Origin: Palaemon carinicauda
Taxonomy: Eukaryota > Arthropoda > Malacostraca > Decapoda > Palaemonidae
Length of the DNA: 64,000 nucleotides
Direction of reading: 5' to 3'
Assembly: GCF_036898095.1 (NCBI RefSeq)
Contig: NC_090751.1
Span: 81,070,455 to 81,134,454, forward strand
Shown here: positions 1 to 10,201 of the stretch, one piece after another
How the letters are laid out: the number at the start of each line of letters is the position of its first letter
Position numbering within the stretch: the stretch's first letter is position 1
The notes under the pieces: model-generated
What the model saw: the letters and a program-made list of their open reading frames with translations, nothing else
What the model was told of the DNA's origin: nothing
Database searches by the model: none
Made by a program: the position numbers and the translations under genes

Positions 1-1401
1 GCATTAGGACAGACAATATAAAAGTCAAGAGTAATACCAGGGAGGCGGCCGCCGGCACAGTGGCGGCACGCCGGCAGAGGGAGCGGCGGCTCCGGCAGCC
101 GGAGGTTGCCGGATTGGTGACAGGAACAAGGATGGTTATAGCAGAACCGGGTTGCCGGCAGTGGATGCCGGCACTCCGGGGGCCGGCCGGCGGGCGGACG
201 ACCAAGCTATGAGGAAGGGGGAGAACCATCGGCTGGAAGCCGGCAGCAGGCGGCAGTCCCCCGGCACACGGAGGACTGGCGGCCATGGGGATATGGGGTG
301 AGTCACCAAGGTAGGAGGTGGGTATCGCCGACAGTGGAGGCGGCAAGGGACCGGCACCCGGATAGTGAAAGAGACAGAGGGAGGGATGTAGGGGGTCCGG
401 CCATGGACTCCCAGACATCCCCCCTGAGAGGGTGTACCCATGATAGAGGCTGACTCTATCACCCAGAAGCAGGGGCCGCAGAGGACCGGGAGCTAGGGTA
501 GCCCAAGGGAGGGCTAGGGGACACCCAAAAGGGGGGGGGGGTGAGACCCCTGCATACAGAACACATCCAGTGGCTAACCCCACAGGACACTATGAAGGGT
601 ATATGTACCAGAGCGGACTGTACACAGAAGCTCAAGGTAGCCCTATCACTCCACCCTAAGGAGGAGTTGTAGGACAGGGGACAGATGGGTATAGACTAAC
701 CTAAGTATAGGCTAGGCTATACAAGAGATAGGTGGGAAGGGGAGAAAAGAAGGGTCTTCCATGGAAAGGGTTCTGTACCAGAGCGGCCACTAAGGAAGGG
801 AGGACACTCCCTAACCTAAGGTAAGGCAGCCTGACTGAAACGGTGCATGGGTACAGTTTCAGCAAGGAACAGAATAAACCCTTCCAAAACCTAACCTAGA
901 GCAGGGATGTACGTCCTGAACTAGGAAGGATAGAAGACATATCGCTATCGCAGGAAAGTCGTAGACTTAGTCCTAGAAATAGAGGAAAGACTAGCCGTTC
1001 CTAACTCTCAGGCGCAACCCTAAGGGGGGTTCATTCCCTTAGGGAGGACAGAGAGGTGATAACATACTCTGATAAGAGCTTGATCCCCTTACGTGGTAGG
1101 GGGAGCAAGGCTACACAGACGGAATGCCCAAGGGCAGGGGGATGAAGGAAGCATATAGGGGTCCTACATGTAGGATAGGTTAGGAAGGCACACTAACTAA
1201 CCTATCCCCTATATGGTCCCTGAAGGCGAAAACACTTGCATCACAGTCAATAGTATTGTAAAATAATGCCACTATCTTCATAAGTAAGCCTAGGATCACT
1301 GATAAAATCATGCATGAACACTAATATAGGCGCTCTGGCCTGGGGGCTATAGTAGCCAACCAGTATGGGGTCAATCGATGACCGGTAAAAAAGCGTCAAA
1401 A
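1..1401 (-). mobile_element. DIRS-B, left part (leader of an outer family I DIRS copy)
   Basis: This stretch repeats 8126-9505 nearly base for base, in the same orientation. The main difference is about 24 extra bases near 820-845. It is therefore part of the long untranslated leader between the 5' end and gag of a family I DIRS element. No coding sequence of this copy lies in the window; its gag and the rest would be to the left. The match stops abruptly after 'gcgtcaaaa' at 1401, where the outer end of DIRS-A starts. The missing continuation, 'cacgatataaaag', is found on the far side of DIRS-A at 10202. The first 500 bases are rich in CCGGCAG-type motifs. Open frames here, such as one on the minus strand at 136-462, look fortuitous. 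Confidence 0.85.
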
Positions 1402-1929
1402 ACGGATTTTGAGCGAAGCGAAAAATCTATTTTTGGGTGAGATAGCCATGGCGTCCTGATGGAACGTTCCTTTTTGGTAGCTTCCTTGGGTAAATAACTA
1501 CTAAGATATTCCCAGAGAATTTAACCACAGGTTATCACAGAATTCTAACTTCTGGAGCGAGTATCCTAAAGGTTTCCCTTTTAAGACATCGTATATCAAC
1601 AGAGGACGCATGTATTAACGCGCCACATAGCTATCTACACCCCGAACAGAGTTAATGCTTCGGTGTGTAAGGGCGGAGAATAGCTGGGAGGCGTTCCATA
1701 GCTAATCTCATCCGTGGCTACTTTTGGTACTCGAGACGTAAACAAACGGGCGCTATTGCTTAAATGACGTCACGACCGTCTTCATCCTGAAGCCAGTTGC
1801 TTGCCGATCACCATGATACAGCAGAGCAGGGTGGGACCTAAAAACTGGACGAAGTAGCAGGGAGGGTCCATCAGGACGCCATGGCTATCTCACCCAAAAA
1901 TAGATTTTTCGCTTCGCTCAAAATCCGTT
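1402..1929 (-). repeat. RITR of DIRS-A, including the outer extension arm
   Basis: Between about 1470 and 1795 this segment is an inverted copy of the LITR (9852-10201). The outermost 30 bases, containing 'GATTTTGAGCGAAG', are not found at the LITR end. A similar extension of about 28 bp on the right repeat is described for DIRS-1 of Dictyostelium. Both edges of the segment carry the same 60-base sequence in opposite orientation, because its inner edge is also part of the ICR. This makes the unit look like a stand-alone MITE when it is seen out of context. Confidence 0.85.
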
Positions 1930-1961
1930 TTTCGGGCTCAAGCCATGGCGTCCTGATGGAA
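1866..1961 (-). repeat. ICR of DIRS-A
   Basis: Two halves are joined at about 1930. The left half is the reverse complement of the RITR outer end, and the right half is the reverse complement of the LITR outer end ('TTTTTGGGCTCAAGCC' type). This is the arrangement of the DIRS-1 internal complementary region, which is thought to template the joining of the element ends into a circle. Confidence 0.85.
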
Positions 1962-2779
1962 GAATACCAGAGAATCAATGTATCGTGGTAGATTTTCCCC
2001 TATTGGGTAATCGCCAAGGGCTTTGAACAATGTAGCATAGTAATCTTAATAAAAGAAACGTAGGGAAGAATCTTCCTGCCCCCCTTGGCAGTGAAGTTCC
2101 CACGGTCATGCCGAGATCAAAGTGGTTATCGAAGGGCTATTCACCTTGCTAGAAGAACCTGAAGAACTTGGAGACGAGACTGAATGGTTGGCATTCATAT
2201 CGGAACATTCTTTAGGGCAGACAAGTGGTGGTTAGGCACTGTGTGCTAAGAAGGTTAGTTTCGTCTCTAGGGTATGAAGAGTAAGTATTCGTATTGGAAT
2301 ATTACATTGTAAGAGTGAATATATACTAAGGGTTAGGATCTTAGTATCTCCATGAACCATAGGGAAGGGGATAATAAAACTATGACAGGCATATATTTCA
2401 TAGTATAAGTAGGAGCGGATTGAGACGCACAAGTAATAAAATAGGAATTTTATTTCACAATTGCATAAAATTTAAAATAAATTACAGCAATAAGTAAAGT
2501 TAATTTACAGTGAATTATAATGTACATAGTAATAAAGACTTGCTCTTGAATCTGAAAGGGAATTTCAAATTTATTAGTAGGCACTCGTTCTCGAGGAACG
2601 TCAGTCTTTAATTAAAACACATCATGCTCTAGGCATGCGGCACTTGTGTGACGACTATGACATTTCACCTGGGATAAGAACAGTTATAAGAAAGCACTAA
2701 GTGTTTTTGACATCACTATGTATCGCTCGAGGGTCAACATAGGCACCCGAGGAGTTAGAGTCCCAAGTAACTCGCTGTT
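1962..2779 (-). other. DIRS-A 3' untranslated region
   Basis: This is the sequence between the YR stop codon and the ICR. It resembles the same interval of DIRS-D (24196-25046), for example the stretch around 'ccaagggcttygaaca'. It is AT-rich around 2430-2560. I see no credible coding frame. Confidence 0.7.
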
Positions 2780-4171
2780 CTATGCAGAGTTAGGTGCAGG
2801 TTTCATAACACTACCTGCGGCTACCACAAAATATTTGACTTCGTGCACTTGTTTCGCATAATGTTTGAAGAAAACACGCGAGGACTTCGAGCCTGTAAAG
2901 CTTTTAAGGCTTTCGAAGTCCATACTCTGAAAGAAATTCAGAGACGATGCAACTTTTCTAGGATCGTGACCGGCGGGTGTACTGTCAGGATGCGCTCTGC
3001 GAATGAAGTAGGTGATTTTCGCTCTTAGTTGTTTCAGTGACAGGTCGCTGCCCGATGTTTCTCCTTTGAAGAGTTGGCCTCCACCAAAGTTCGAAGTTCT
3101 GCGAAGATAGACCTTGAGTCTCTCTACTGGGCATAGAGAGGCATCTTCCTTCAGGGGGCATATTCTCCAGGGGCCCCATCTTTTGGTGGGTAATTCGTTT
3201 TTGGCGAGAAACGTCGGATCCGGGGAGAGGGTAATGTCTCCTGAATCAGTAAACAGGATATGACCCTCTTCTCTTGACAATGCCACTATTTCGCTGACTC
3301 GGGCTCCTGAGGCAAGAGCAAAGAGAAATATAACTTTCTGAGTCAGATCCTTGAGAGGGCATGAATCATTATCCAAGTTGGAGGCGAAATGGAGCACCTT
3401 GTCCAATGACCAGGAGATCGGTTTCGGTGGGGGTGCTGGGCGTAGACGAGCGCATGCTTTCTACAGTTTATTGAAGATGTCGCTGGACAGATCAATTTGG
3501 AAGGCATACAATAGTGGTCTAGTCAAGGCCAATTTGCAAGTCGAAATCGTATTGGCTGCTAATCCCTGTACATGAAGGTGAATGAAGAAGGACATGCAGA
3601 AATCAATTGTGATTTCCTTAGGATTTTTTGTCTTGACGAAAGAGACCCATTTTCTCCAAGATGATTCGTATTGCCGTCTTGTGGATTCGGTCTTGTATTC
3701 CTCGAGGATGTCTAGACTTTTCTTCGAGATCCCAAACCTCTTCTTTGCGGCTAGGGAGAGAAAATCATGAGATGAAGGTCCTTGATTTTCGATGATGAAG
3801 CGAAGACAGTCGACTTCTGTACTTGTTGGGAGAGAACTGGGCCCGGGAGATTGATCAGCTTGGGCTGCAGCTCCAGGACCAGGGGGTACCAGTTGCTCCG
3901 GGGCCACTTGGGAGCCACTAGGGCCGCTGTCCCTTTGAAGGTTCTCAGCTTGGAGAGGACTTTCAGCAGAAGGTTGGTGGGAGGGAACAGGTAGATCTTG
4001 GACCATCTGTTCCAGTCCAGTGACATGGCATCCACTGCTTCTGCCTTGGGGTCCTCGTACGGGGCCACATACCGAGGAAGTTGATTGTTGTCGCTCGTTG
4101 CGAAGAGATTGATCTGAAGTTCTGGGACTTGATGAGAGATGAAGGAAAATGATCTTGCGTCTAGAGACCAT
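2780..4171 (-). pseudogene. DIRS-A tyrosine recombinase (YR), one stop codon
   Basis: The recombinase would integrate the circular DNA copy. The N-terminal SAM-like core-binding part reads from 4171 down to about 3461, with 'STRRQYESSWRKWVSF' typical of DIRS YRs. An in-frame TAG then interrupts it at 3461-3463, where DIRS-D has a proline codon. The catalytic domain follows down to 2780. It shows the first arginine in 'GARVSEI', the H-x-x-R box 'HDPR', and the nucleophile in 'KHYAKQ'. The tryptophan of the 'GWKSS' box seen in DIRS-D is serine here ('GSKSS'). The 5' part overlaps the RNase H frame in another reading frame, as is usual in DIRS elements. Family and order are certain; activity is unlikely. 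Confidence 0.85.
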
Positions 4172-5620
4172 TCCGACTCTATCGGGCTTGTCCGAGATAG
4201 AGCATCCGCTGTCACACGTTGCGGAATCCTTGTAGGTGAACTGCAGACAGGTGCCATTTCTTCTTCTCTGCCAGACGGAAGATTGGAAGAAGCACCTGAT
4301 TTATCTGGGGCGATCTTGAGCCTTGGCGATTGAGACATCGAACTACCACCGAGTTGTCTAGGGTTAGACGAATATGGATCGAGGGAGGCGGGGAGAGTTT
4401 CTTCAGAGTTAGAAGGACCGCCATGGCCTCCAAGATGTTGATGTGAAACGTCTTGAACAGGGGAGACCATGTGCCTTGAGCCTGTTTTTGGTGGGAGTGA
4501 CCTCCCCAACCCTCCAGCGAAGCGTCCGTGTGGATGTTGAGTGATGGAGGTGGGTGTTGAAGAGGGATGGACCTTTTCAGGGGCTTTGCTTCCGACCACG
4601 GCTTGAGGAGAAGTCGAAGTCTGTTTGGGAGCCGTCTCTTGAGGTCTCTTCGAGCGATGGATGCAGAACGTCTCCAGACTCCCGCGGCATCCTTTAGCTG
4701 TGCACGAAGCACTGGGTTTGTCACTGAGGCGAACTGTAGAGAGCCTAGAACTCGTTCCTCCTGGCGTCTTGAGATCCGCTTGGATTTCAATAGTCGTTTG
4801 ACAGACCCTGCTATTTCCTTCCTTTTCTTCTGGGGAATGGAAAGGTGGTGTGACTGAAGGTTCCATTGGATTCCTTACAATTGGAACTTCTGAGCTGGAG
4901 AGAGGCGAGATTTCTTCACGTTTATCTTGAATCCCAGGTGTTCTAGGTACTGGGTGACTTTGCTGCAGGATTTTAAACAATCCTCGGGCGATGGAGCCCA
5001 GACTAGCCAATCGTCGAGGTAGGCCATCACCTGGATGTCTCGGAGGCGGAGCTGTTGTACTATGGCGTCCGCCAGCTTTGTGAAGATCCGAGGGGCCACA
5101 TTGAGGCCGAAGGGCATGGCCCTGAAGGCGTAGCTTTTCCTTTGGAGTCGAAATCCTAGGTAGGAGGAAGCGTGATGGTTCATTGGAACGTGCCAATAGG
5201 CATCCGCCAGGTCTATGGAGACCGTGTAAGAACCTCGAGGCAGAAGGGTCCTTATCTGTTGAAGAGTCAGCATCTTGAACTTGTCGTTCGCTATGAACTT
5301 GTTGAGGGGGGATAAGTCCAGAATGACTCTGAGTTTGTCGGAGTCTTTCTTGGGGACACAAAACAGTCTCCCTTGGAACCTGGTGGACTTTACCTTCCTT
5401 ATCACCTTCTTGTTCAAGAGATCTAGGACATATTCTTCCAGAAGGGGGGTTGATTGTTGGAAGAATTGCTGGAAGGTTGGGGGTGGTTGAGTCCAACTCC
5501 AGCCTAGACCCTTCTTGACGATGCTGTGTGCCCAGGGATCGAAGGTCCAACGATCCTGGAATTGGCGGAGTCTTCCTCCCACCGGAAGCACTTCATTGCT
5601 TCTGGTGTCATGAGGGCTTA
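3751..5620 (-). pseudogene. DIRS-A reverse transcriptase / RNase H (pol)
   Basis: The RT part (about 5600-4875) has 'RLFCVPKKDSDKLRVI', 'SIDLADAYWHVPM' and an intact catalytic motif YLDDW at about 5007-5021. A TAA at 4875-4877 replaces the codons for 'WLG' found in DIRS-D. The RNase H part follows with 'NIHTDASLEGWGG' (first catalytic Asp) and 'LTLDNS' (another acidic site). A two-base insertion near 4217 then shifts the frame, and the connection region continues to 3751. Upstream the frame overlaps the 3' end of gag, so expression needs frameshifting or reinitiation. The degree of damage is small: one stop and one 2-nt insertion. Confidence 0.87.
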
Positions 5621-7542
5621 CTGCCTCGGCCGCTAGCTCCCTTTCCTCCTCTGCCTCTGGAGGGACGGCGAGACGCGTCTCTGCCTGCACCTCTGCTTGA
5701 GCCTCTACCTTTGGGACGAAAGGTAGTCGTCTGTTGCTCGAAAGCAGGGGTGAAAACCGGTGACTGTGACAAGACCAGTTGGGTGACCAGCTGAAAGGTC
5801 TGCTGTGGCTGAGCTGCCACTTGGGGAGTAGCGGGTCCCGGAAACTGTCGTCTTGGTTGACGCTGCTGGGGTTTCTGTTTGGAGGATTTCCTCTTAGGTT
5901 GAGGTCTGTCGTCCTGAGAGGATTTCCTCTTTTTTGACATGCCCCACTTGTGGAGAAGGTTCCTATTCTCCGTGGCGGCATTGTCGGTGATCTCCTTCAC
6001 AAGGTCAGGAGGAAAGAGGTGTTTACCCCAGATGTTGGAGGAAATCAGCCTCCGGGGTTCGTGTTTCACAGTGGCACCTGCGAACACGAATTCACGACAG
6101 GCTCTCAGAGCCTTCATGAAGTGGTACATATCCTTCACCAGGGTTGCCATGTGGGATTTGGCGAGTACCATGTAGTGGTCTGGTACTCTGGTGTCACAGG
6201 CCATGATATCAAGTTGGACCTGGTGGGACATGGATGCTGCGAGCCTCTCCTTCGTATCTTGTTCCCGACGAAGGAGGTGATCGTTGAGTTTCGGGAGGTC
6301 TTCATTAAACTGACGTCCGGCGACGTCAGGATCTAGCTTTCCCACCACGAAAGTATGCTGGATGTCCTTCCAGTGTCGAGCGTCGGGGGGAGTCACTATG
6401 GAGAAGGGTCTGCACTCCTCCAGTGCAGGGCAGGCTTTTCCCTCCTCCACAGCCTTGAGGCACGCAGCGAAGGCCTTTTCCATGAATGGAAGGACTGCTT
6501 CGTCGGGTGCGACGTAGGTAGGGTGCTTCTTGCTCAGGGCCGGAAGCTTAGAGCAGGTAAAACCCCTACTTTTAAACGTATTGGCTAGCATAGCCTGGGC
6601 CTTCGCGAGATCGAACACTATCTCCTCCTTTGGTTCGGTCTCTTCTTTAGAGGCAGGTTCAGAACGAAGCCGGACGTAACAGTCCGGGTAGGCCTCGAAG
6701 TTTGGGAAGAACTCCACGTCTTCCAGGGGGACCGTGCCGATCTTGTCGCTGACGAAGATCCTGCCGGTCGCGATAACCATATGCTCAGCATACCTCCATG
6801 GGTTGGCGTGTGAGCAAGCGGGGAGATCCTTAACCGAGATCTTCTTCGGTTCTTTGGATCCTATCATGGACCTGATGAACTCCTGATTTTCTTTCAGCCT
6901 GTCGTCCATGATGGCTTTGATCATCCGGAACATCTCTTGGGCGGATGGCATGGGTTCCGGGGTAGCGGAGGTAGACGGGAGAGACACTTCCGTCGGTGTA
7001 GGAGTAGGGGCGGTGATGGAAGGAGGAGCGACCTCTTGCTCCGACTCGGTGTATTCCACCTGGTCCTCATCATCTTCCGCACCTTGAGCCATAAGGGTCT
7101 TCTCCGTGCCCTCCGAAATATCCGACATGTGTTCGTCGTCCTCGGAATCCAGGTGGCACTCGTGCATGGACTGGGCCATGACTACGTCTGGTTCCACCGT
7201 AATTTGGACAGTGGGGATCGAATCTTTGGGCACCACAGAATCAGGGGAGGCCTTTGGGAACAAAAGAGACCTCATTTCTTCAGTGGCCAGGTACGGTCCG
7301 GTGGCATTCTTCTGGAAGCCACGCACCCACTTGCGTAGCTTATCCCGAGAAGTGTCCCTGACCTCCGCTGAGGGAGGGTTATGGAAGGCATCAACTAGGT
7401 GAGCCTGGCAGACCGTACAGTTCAGCGGGTCCCAGAATTTATAATCCCCTTTCTTGTTAGCACAAGGGGCGTGAGTCCTGCAAGCCGTATGCCCGTAGAA
7501 GTGCGGGCGTTTCACAGCGCAGAAGTCGAAGTCACACTTCAT
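5608..7542 (-). CDS. DIRS-A Gag-like ORF1 protein, 644 aa, open
   Basis: This is the largest uninterrupted DIRS frame in the window. Residues 3-50 hold a Cys/His cluster (C-x4-C ... GH-x2-C-R-x-H-x2-C ... W-x-P-x-NC-x-V-C) that is shared with gag of D, E and G and probably binds zinc. A Ser/Pro- and acid-rich stretch follows (about 95-215). Next comes a long alpha/beta region conserved between families, including 'FFPNFEAYPDCYVRL' and 'GKLDPDVAGRQFNEDLPKL'. The C-terminus is basic and Gln/Arg/Gly-rich with 'RGRGGKGASGRG', as expected for nucleic-acid binding. The ATG lies nine bases after a strong splice acceptor (AG at 7552-7553). By position and composition it is the structural or RNA-packaging protein; no biochemical role is visible. 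Confidence 0.82.
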   Translation of the reverse strand: MKCDFDFCAVKRPHFYGHTACRTHAPCANKKGDYKFWDPLNCTVCQAHLVDAFHNPPSAEVRDTSRDKLRKWVRGFQKNATGPYLATEEMRSLLFPKASPDSVVPKDSIPTVQITVEPDVVMAQSMHECHLDSEDDEHMSDISEGTEKTLMAQGAEDDEDQVEYTESEQEVAPPSITAPTPTPTEVSLPSTSATPEPMPSAQEMFRMIKAIMDDRLKENQEFIRSMIGSKEPKKISVKDLPACSHANPWRYAEHMVIATGRIFVSDKIGTVPLEDVEFFPNFEAYPDCYVRLRSEPASKEETEPKEEIVFDLAKAQAMLANTFKSRGFTCSKLPALSKKHPTYVAPDEAVLPFMEKAFAACLKAVEEGKACPALEECRPFSIVTPPDARHWKDIQHTFVVGKLDPDVAGRQFNEDLPKLNDHLLRREQDTKERLAASMSHQVQLDIMACDTRVPDHYMVLAKSHMATLVKDMYHFMKALRACREFVFAGATVKHEPRRLISSNIWGKHLFPPDLVKEITDNAATENRNLLHKWGMSKKRKSSQDDRPQPKRKSSKQKPQQRQPRRQFPGPATPQVAAQPQQTFQLVTQLVLSQSPVFTPAFEQQTTTFRPKGRGSSRGAGRDASRRPSRGRGGKGASGRGSKPS

Positions 7543-9728
7543 CTGCTCCTCCTGTGGAAGAAAGAGAAAATGAGTATGGGGGGAGTCATAAGAATGGCTC
7601 TTAAACTAGGTTAATATTAATCATTAACTTTAACTTGATAAAGGGTGTGATGCACAGAGGATTGAGATAGGAAAGAAACATACTCCGTGCATCCCGCCCG
7701 GCTGGTTACCGTAAGCTTTATCCTTGTATAATCCGAGGTGGTCGAAGGCACAGGATAGAATTCCAGTAGAAGTCCATAGGGCAAATGGAATTCCATAGGA
7801 ATTGTCAAGGATAAGGTTGGGACTGAGGCCACTCAGTCCCAAATTAGGGGGCTAAAGGATCCCAAAGGGTAACTGCTTCCGGCAACCAGCCGCGCTAAGA
7901 TAGACGCGGCATGCTGGAAATCTGTAAAATGCAAGAAGACAGCATGATTACCAGTAGAACAGTACTAAGGTACTGATCGATTTACGTAAACAAGCCATCT
8001 GGTTGCAGTGTAGGGCTATCAGTATTAGATGATAGCTAGTAGAAGGGGGTGCAAGTCGTCTTGATGCCTCCGGAAGGTTCCGGCAGACCTCCGGCACGCC
8101 GGAGGCCGCTCCAGCAGAGTTTCTGGCATTAGGACAGACAATATAAAAGTCAAGAGTAATACCAGGGAGGCGGCCGCCGGCACAGCGGCGGCACGCCGGC
8201 AGAGGGAGCGGCGGCTCCGGCAGCCGGAGGTTGCCTGATTGGTGACAGGAACAAGGATGGTTATAGCAGAACCGGGTTGCCGGCAGTGGATGCCGGCACT
8301 CCGGGGGCCGGCCGGCGGGCGGACGACCAAGCTATGAGGAAGGGGGAGAGCCATCGGCTGGAAGCCGGCGGCAGGCGGCAGTCCCCCGGCACACGGAGGA
8401 CTGGCGGCCATGGGGATATGGGGTGAGTCACCAAGGTAAGAGGTGGGTATCGCCGACAGTGGAGGCGGCAAGGGACCGGCACCCGGATAGTGAAAGAGAC
8501 AGAGGGAGGGATGTAGGGGGGTCCGGCCATGGACTCCCAGACATCCCCCCTGAGAGGGTGTACCCATGATAGAGGCTGACTCTATCACCCAGAAGCAGGG
8601 GCCGCAGAGGACCGGGAGCTAGGGTAGCCCAAGGGAGGGCTAGGGGACACCCAAAGAGGGGGGGGGTGAGACCCCTGCATACAGAACACATCCAGTGGCT
8701 AACCCCATATGACACTATGAAGGGTATATGTACCAGAGCGGACTGTACACAGAAGCTCAAGGTAGCCCTATCACTCCACCCTAAGGAGGAGTTGTAGGAC
8801 AGGGGACAGATGGGTATAGACTAACCTAAGTATAGGCTAGGCTATACAAGCAATAGGTGGGGAGGGGAGAAGAGAAGGGTCTTCCATGGAAGGGGTTCTG
8901 TACCAGAGCGGCCACTAAGGAAGGGAGGACACTCCCTAACCTAAGGGTGCATGGGTACAGTTTCAGCAAGGAACAGAATAAACCCTTCCAAAAACTAACC
9001 TAGAGCAGGGATGTACGTCCTGAACTAGGAAGGATAGAAGACATATCGCTATCGCAGGAAAGTCGTAGACTAAGTCCTAGCAATAGAATAAAGACTAGCC
9101 GTTCCTCACTCTCAGGCGCAACCCTAAGGGGGGTTCATTCCCTTAGGGAGGACAGAGAGGCGATAACATACTCTGATAAGAGCTTGATCCCCTTACGTGG
9201 TAGGGGGAGCAAGGCTACACAGAGGGAATGCCCAAGGGCAGGGGGATGAGGGAAGCATATAGGGGTCCTACATATAGGTTAGGTTAGGAAGGCACACTAA
9301 CTAACCTATCCCCTATATGGTCCCTGAAGGCGAAAACACTTGCATCACAGTCAATAGTATTGTAAAATAATGCCACTATCTTCATAAGTAAGCCTAGGAT
9401 CACTGATAAAATCATGCATGAACACTAATATAGGCGCTCTGGCCTGGGGGCTATAGTAGCCAACTAGTATGGGGTCAATCGATGACCGGTAAAAAAGCGT
9501 CAAAACACGATATAAAAGTTCCTAGCTATGAAGACTAAATAAACTAATATTATCGATTAGTAAATAAGGCCGGAAGCGTTGTTGTGGCTAACTAAATAAG
9601 GCATGCAGAACAACAACGACGCCATAAAATGGCGGGTCCGGTAGAGGCACAGCTCTGCCACAAAACAACAAATATCTCGAAAAGTAATATTTACTTTACG
9701 GTCAGAGCTTAACTAAACAATACTGGAA
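7543..9728 (-). other. DIRS-A long leader, probable first intron
   Basis: No credible gene lies here; the frame at 8025-8588 is GC-repeat noise. The 3' boundary is a pyrimidine tract plus CAG directly before 'GAGGAGCAGATG'. The same position in D, E and G also has a polypyrimidine-AG. The region 8060-8650 is crowded with CCGGCAG/GCCGGC motifs. An uninterrupted transcript would have to cross more than 2 kb and several upstream ATGs before gag, which argues for splicing. A single phase-0 donor could not be fixed from the sequence. Confidence 0.5.
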
Positions 9729-9776
9729 CCTTGTACTCAACTTTCCAGAAGAAGGCGAGGCCGAAGGTAGCGACAT
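9729..9776 (-). CDS. Short conserved leader peptide or first exon of DIRS-A
   Basis: The frame begins MSLPSASPSSGKLSTR. Matching peptides occur at the same place in D (MSQPSASPSGKLST), E (MSDSTVSPSKLSTR) and G (MSDSQASSSKLSTR), although the surrounding DNA of families I and II is diverged. Conservation at the protein level suggests it is translated, either as the N-terminus of spliced gag or as an upstream ORF. The frame continues only a few codons before a stop. Confidence 0.5.
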
Positions 9777-9851
9777 GATAAAGATGCAAGACGATAAAGT
9801 ACGCACAGGGAAAAGTCCGACTAGTAAGGCAAGCTACTAAACGAAGGATGG

Positions 9852-10201
9852 AGACGGTCGTGACGTCATTTAAGCAATGGCGCCCGTTTGTTTACGTCTC
9901 GAGTACCAAAAGTAGCCACGGATGAGATTAGCTATGGAACGGCTCCCAGCTATTCTCCGCCCTTACACACCGAAGCATTAACTCTGTTCGGGGTGTAGAT
10001 AGCTATGTGGCACGTTAATACATGCGTCCCCTGTTGATATACGATGTCTTAAAAGGGAAACCTTTAGGATACTCGCTCCAGAAGTTAGAATTCTGTGATA
10101 ACCTGTGGTTAAATTCTCTGGGAATATGTTAGTAGTTATTTACCCATGGAAGCTACCAAAAAGGAACCTTCCATCAGGACGCCATGGCTTGAGCCCAAAA
10201 A
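9852..10201 (-). repeat. LITR of DIRS-A
   Basis: This is the 5' end of the element, with outer end 'TTTTTGGGCTCAAGCC' reading inward on the minus strand. It is about 350 bp long and is mirrored in the RITR at 1470-1795. It should contain the promoter of the element. The conserved block 'GACGTCATTTAAGCAATGG' resembles a CRE/ATF-type site (TGACGTCA) and is also present in the ITRs of E and G. Confidence 0.8.

Larger units (their letters stand above)
1402..10201 (-). mobile_element. DIRS-A, full-length DIRS1-like tyrosine-recombinase retrotransposon
   Basis: On the minus strand the element reads LITR, leader, gag, RT/RNase H, YR, short 3' region, ICR, RITR. Both inverted repeats and the ICR are present, so the copy is full length at 8.8 kb. 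It has no flanking duplication: its RITR end abuts 'gcgtcaaaa' of DIRS-B, and its LITR end abuts the next base of DIRS-B. DIRS elements are known to replicate through reverse transcription and to integrate a DNA circle with a tyrosine recombinase instead of a DDE integrase. Gag is open, but pol and YR carry one stop each plus a small insertion, so the copy is probably not autonomous. The near identity of its leader with B and C suggests recent spread. Confidence 0.93.

Noticed and set aside
660..900. Telomere-like CCTAA words
   Set aside because: Only scattered 'ctaacctaag' words occur in the DIRS leader, with no perfect array.
1402..1929. Stand-alone MITE with 60-bp terminal inverted repeats (likewise 12908-13430, 23731-24161, 46363-46797)
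   Set aside because: Each unit always abuts a DIRS 3' end, its interior is the inverted LITR and its inner edge is half of the ICR. It is the RITR of the neighbouring, or split, DIRS element.
8025..8588. 187-codon open frame on the minus strand (and its copy at 136-462)
   Set aside because: It lies in the GC-repeat part of the DIRS leader, is broken in the copy at 1-1401, and is upstream of a splice acceptor. No domain is visible.
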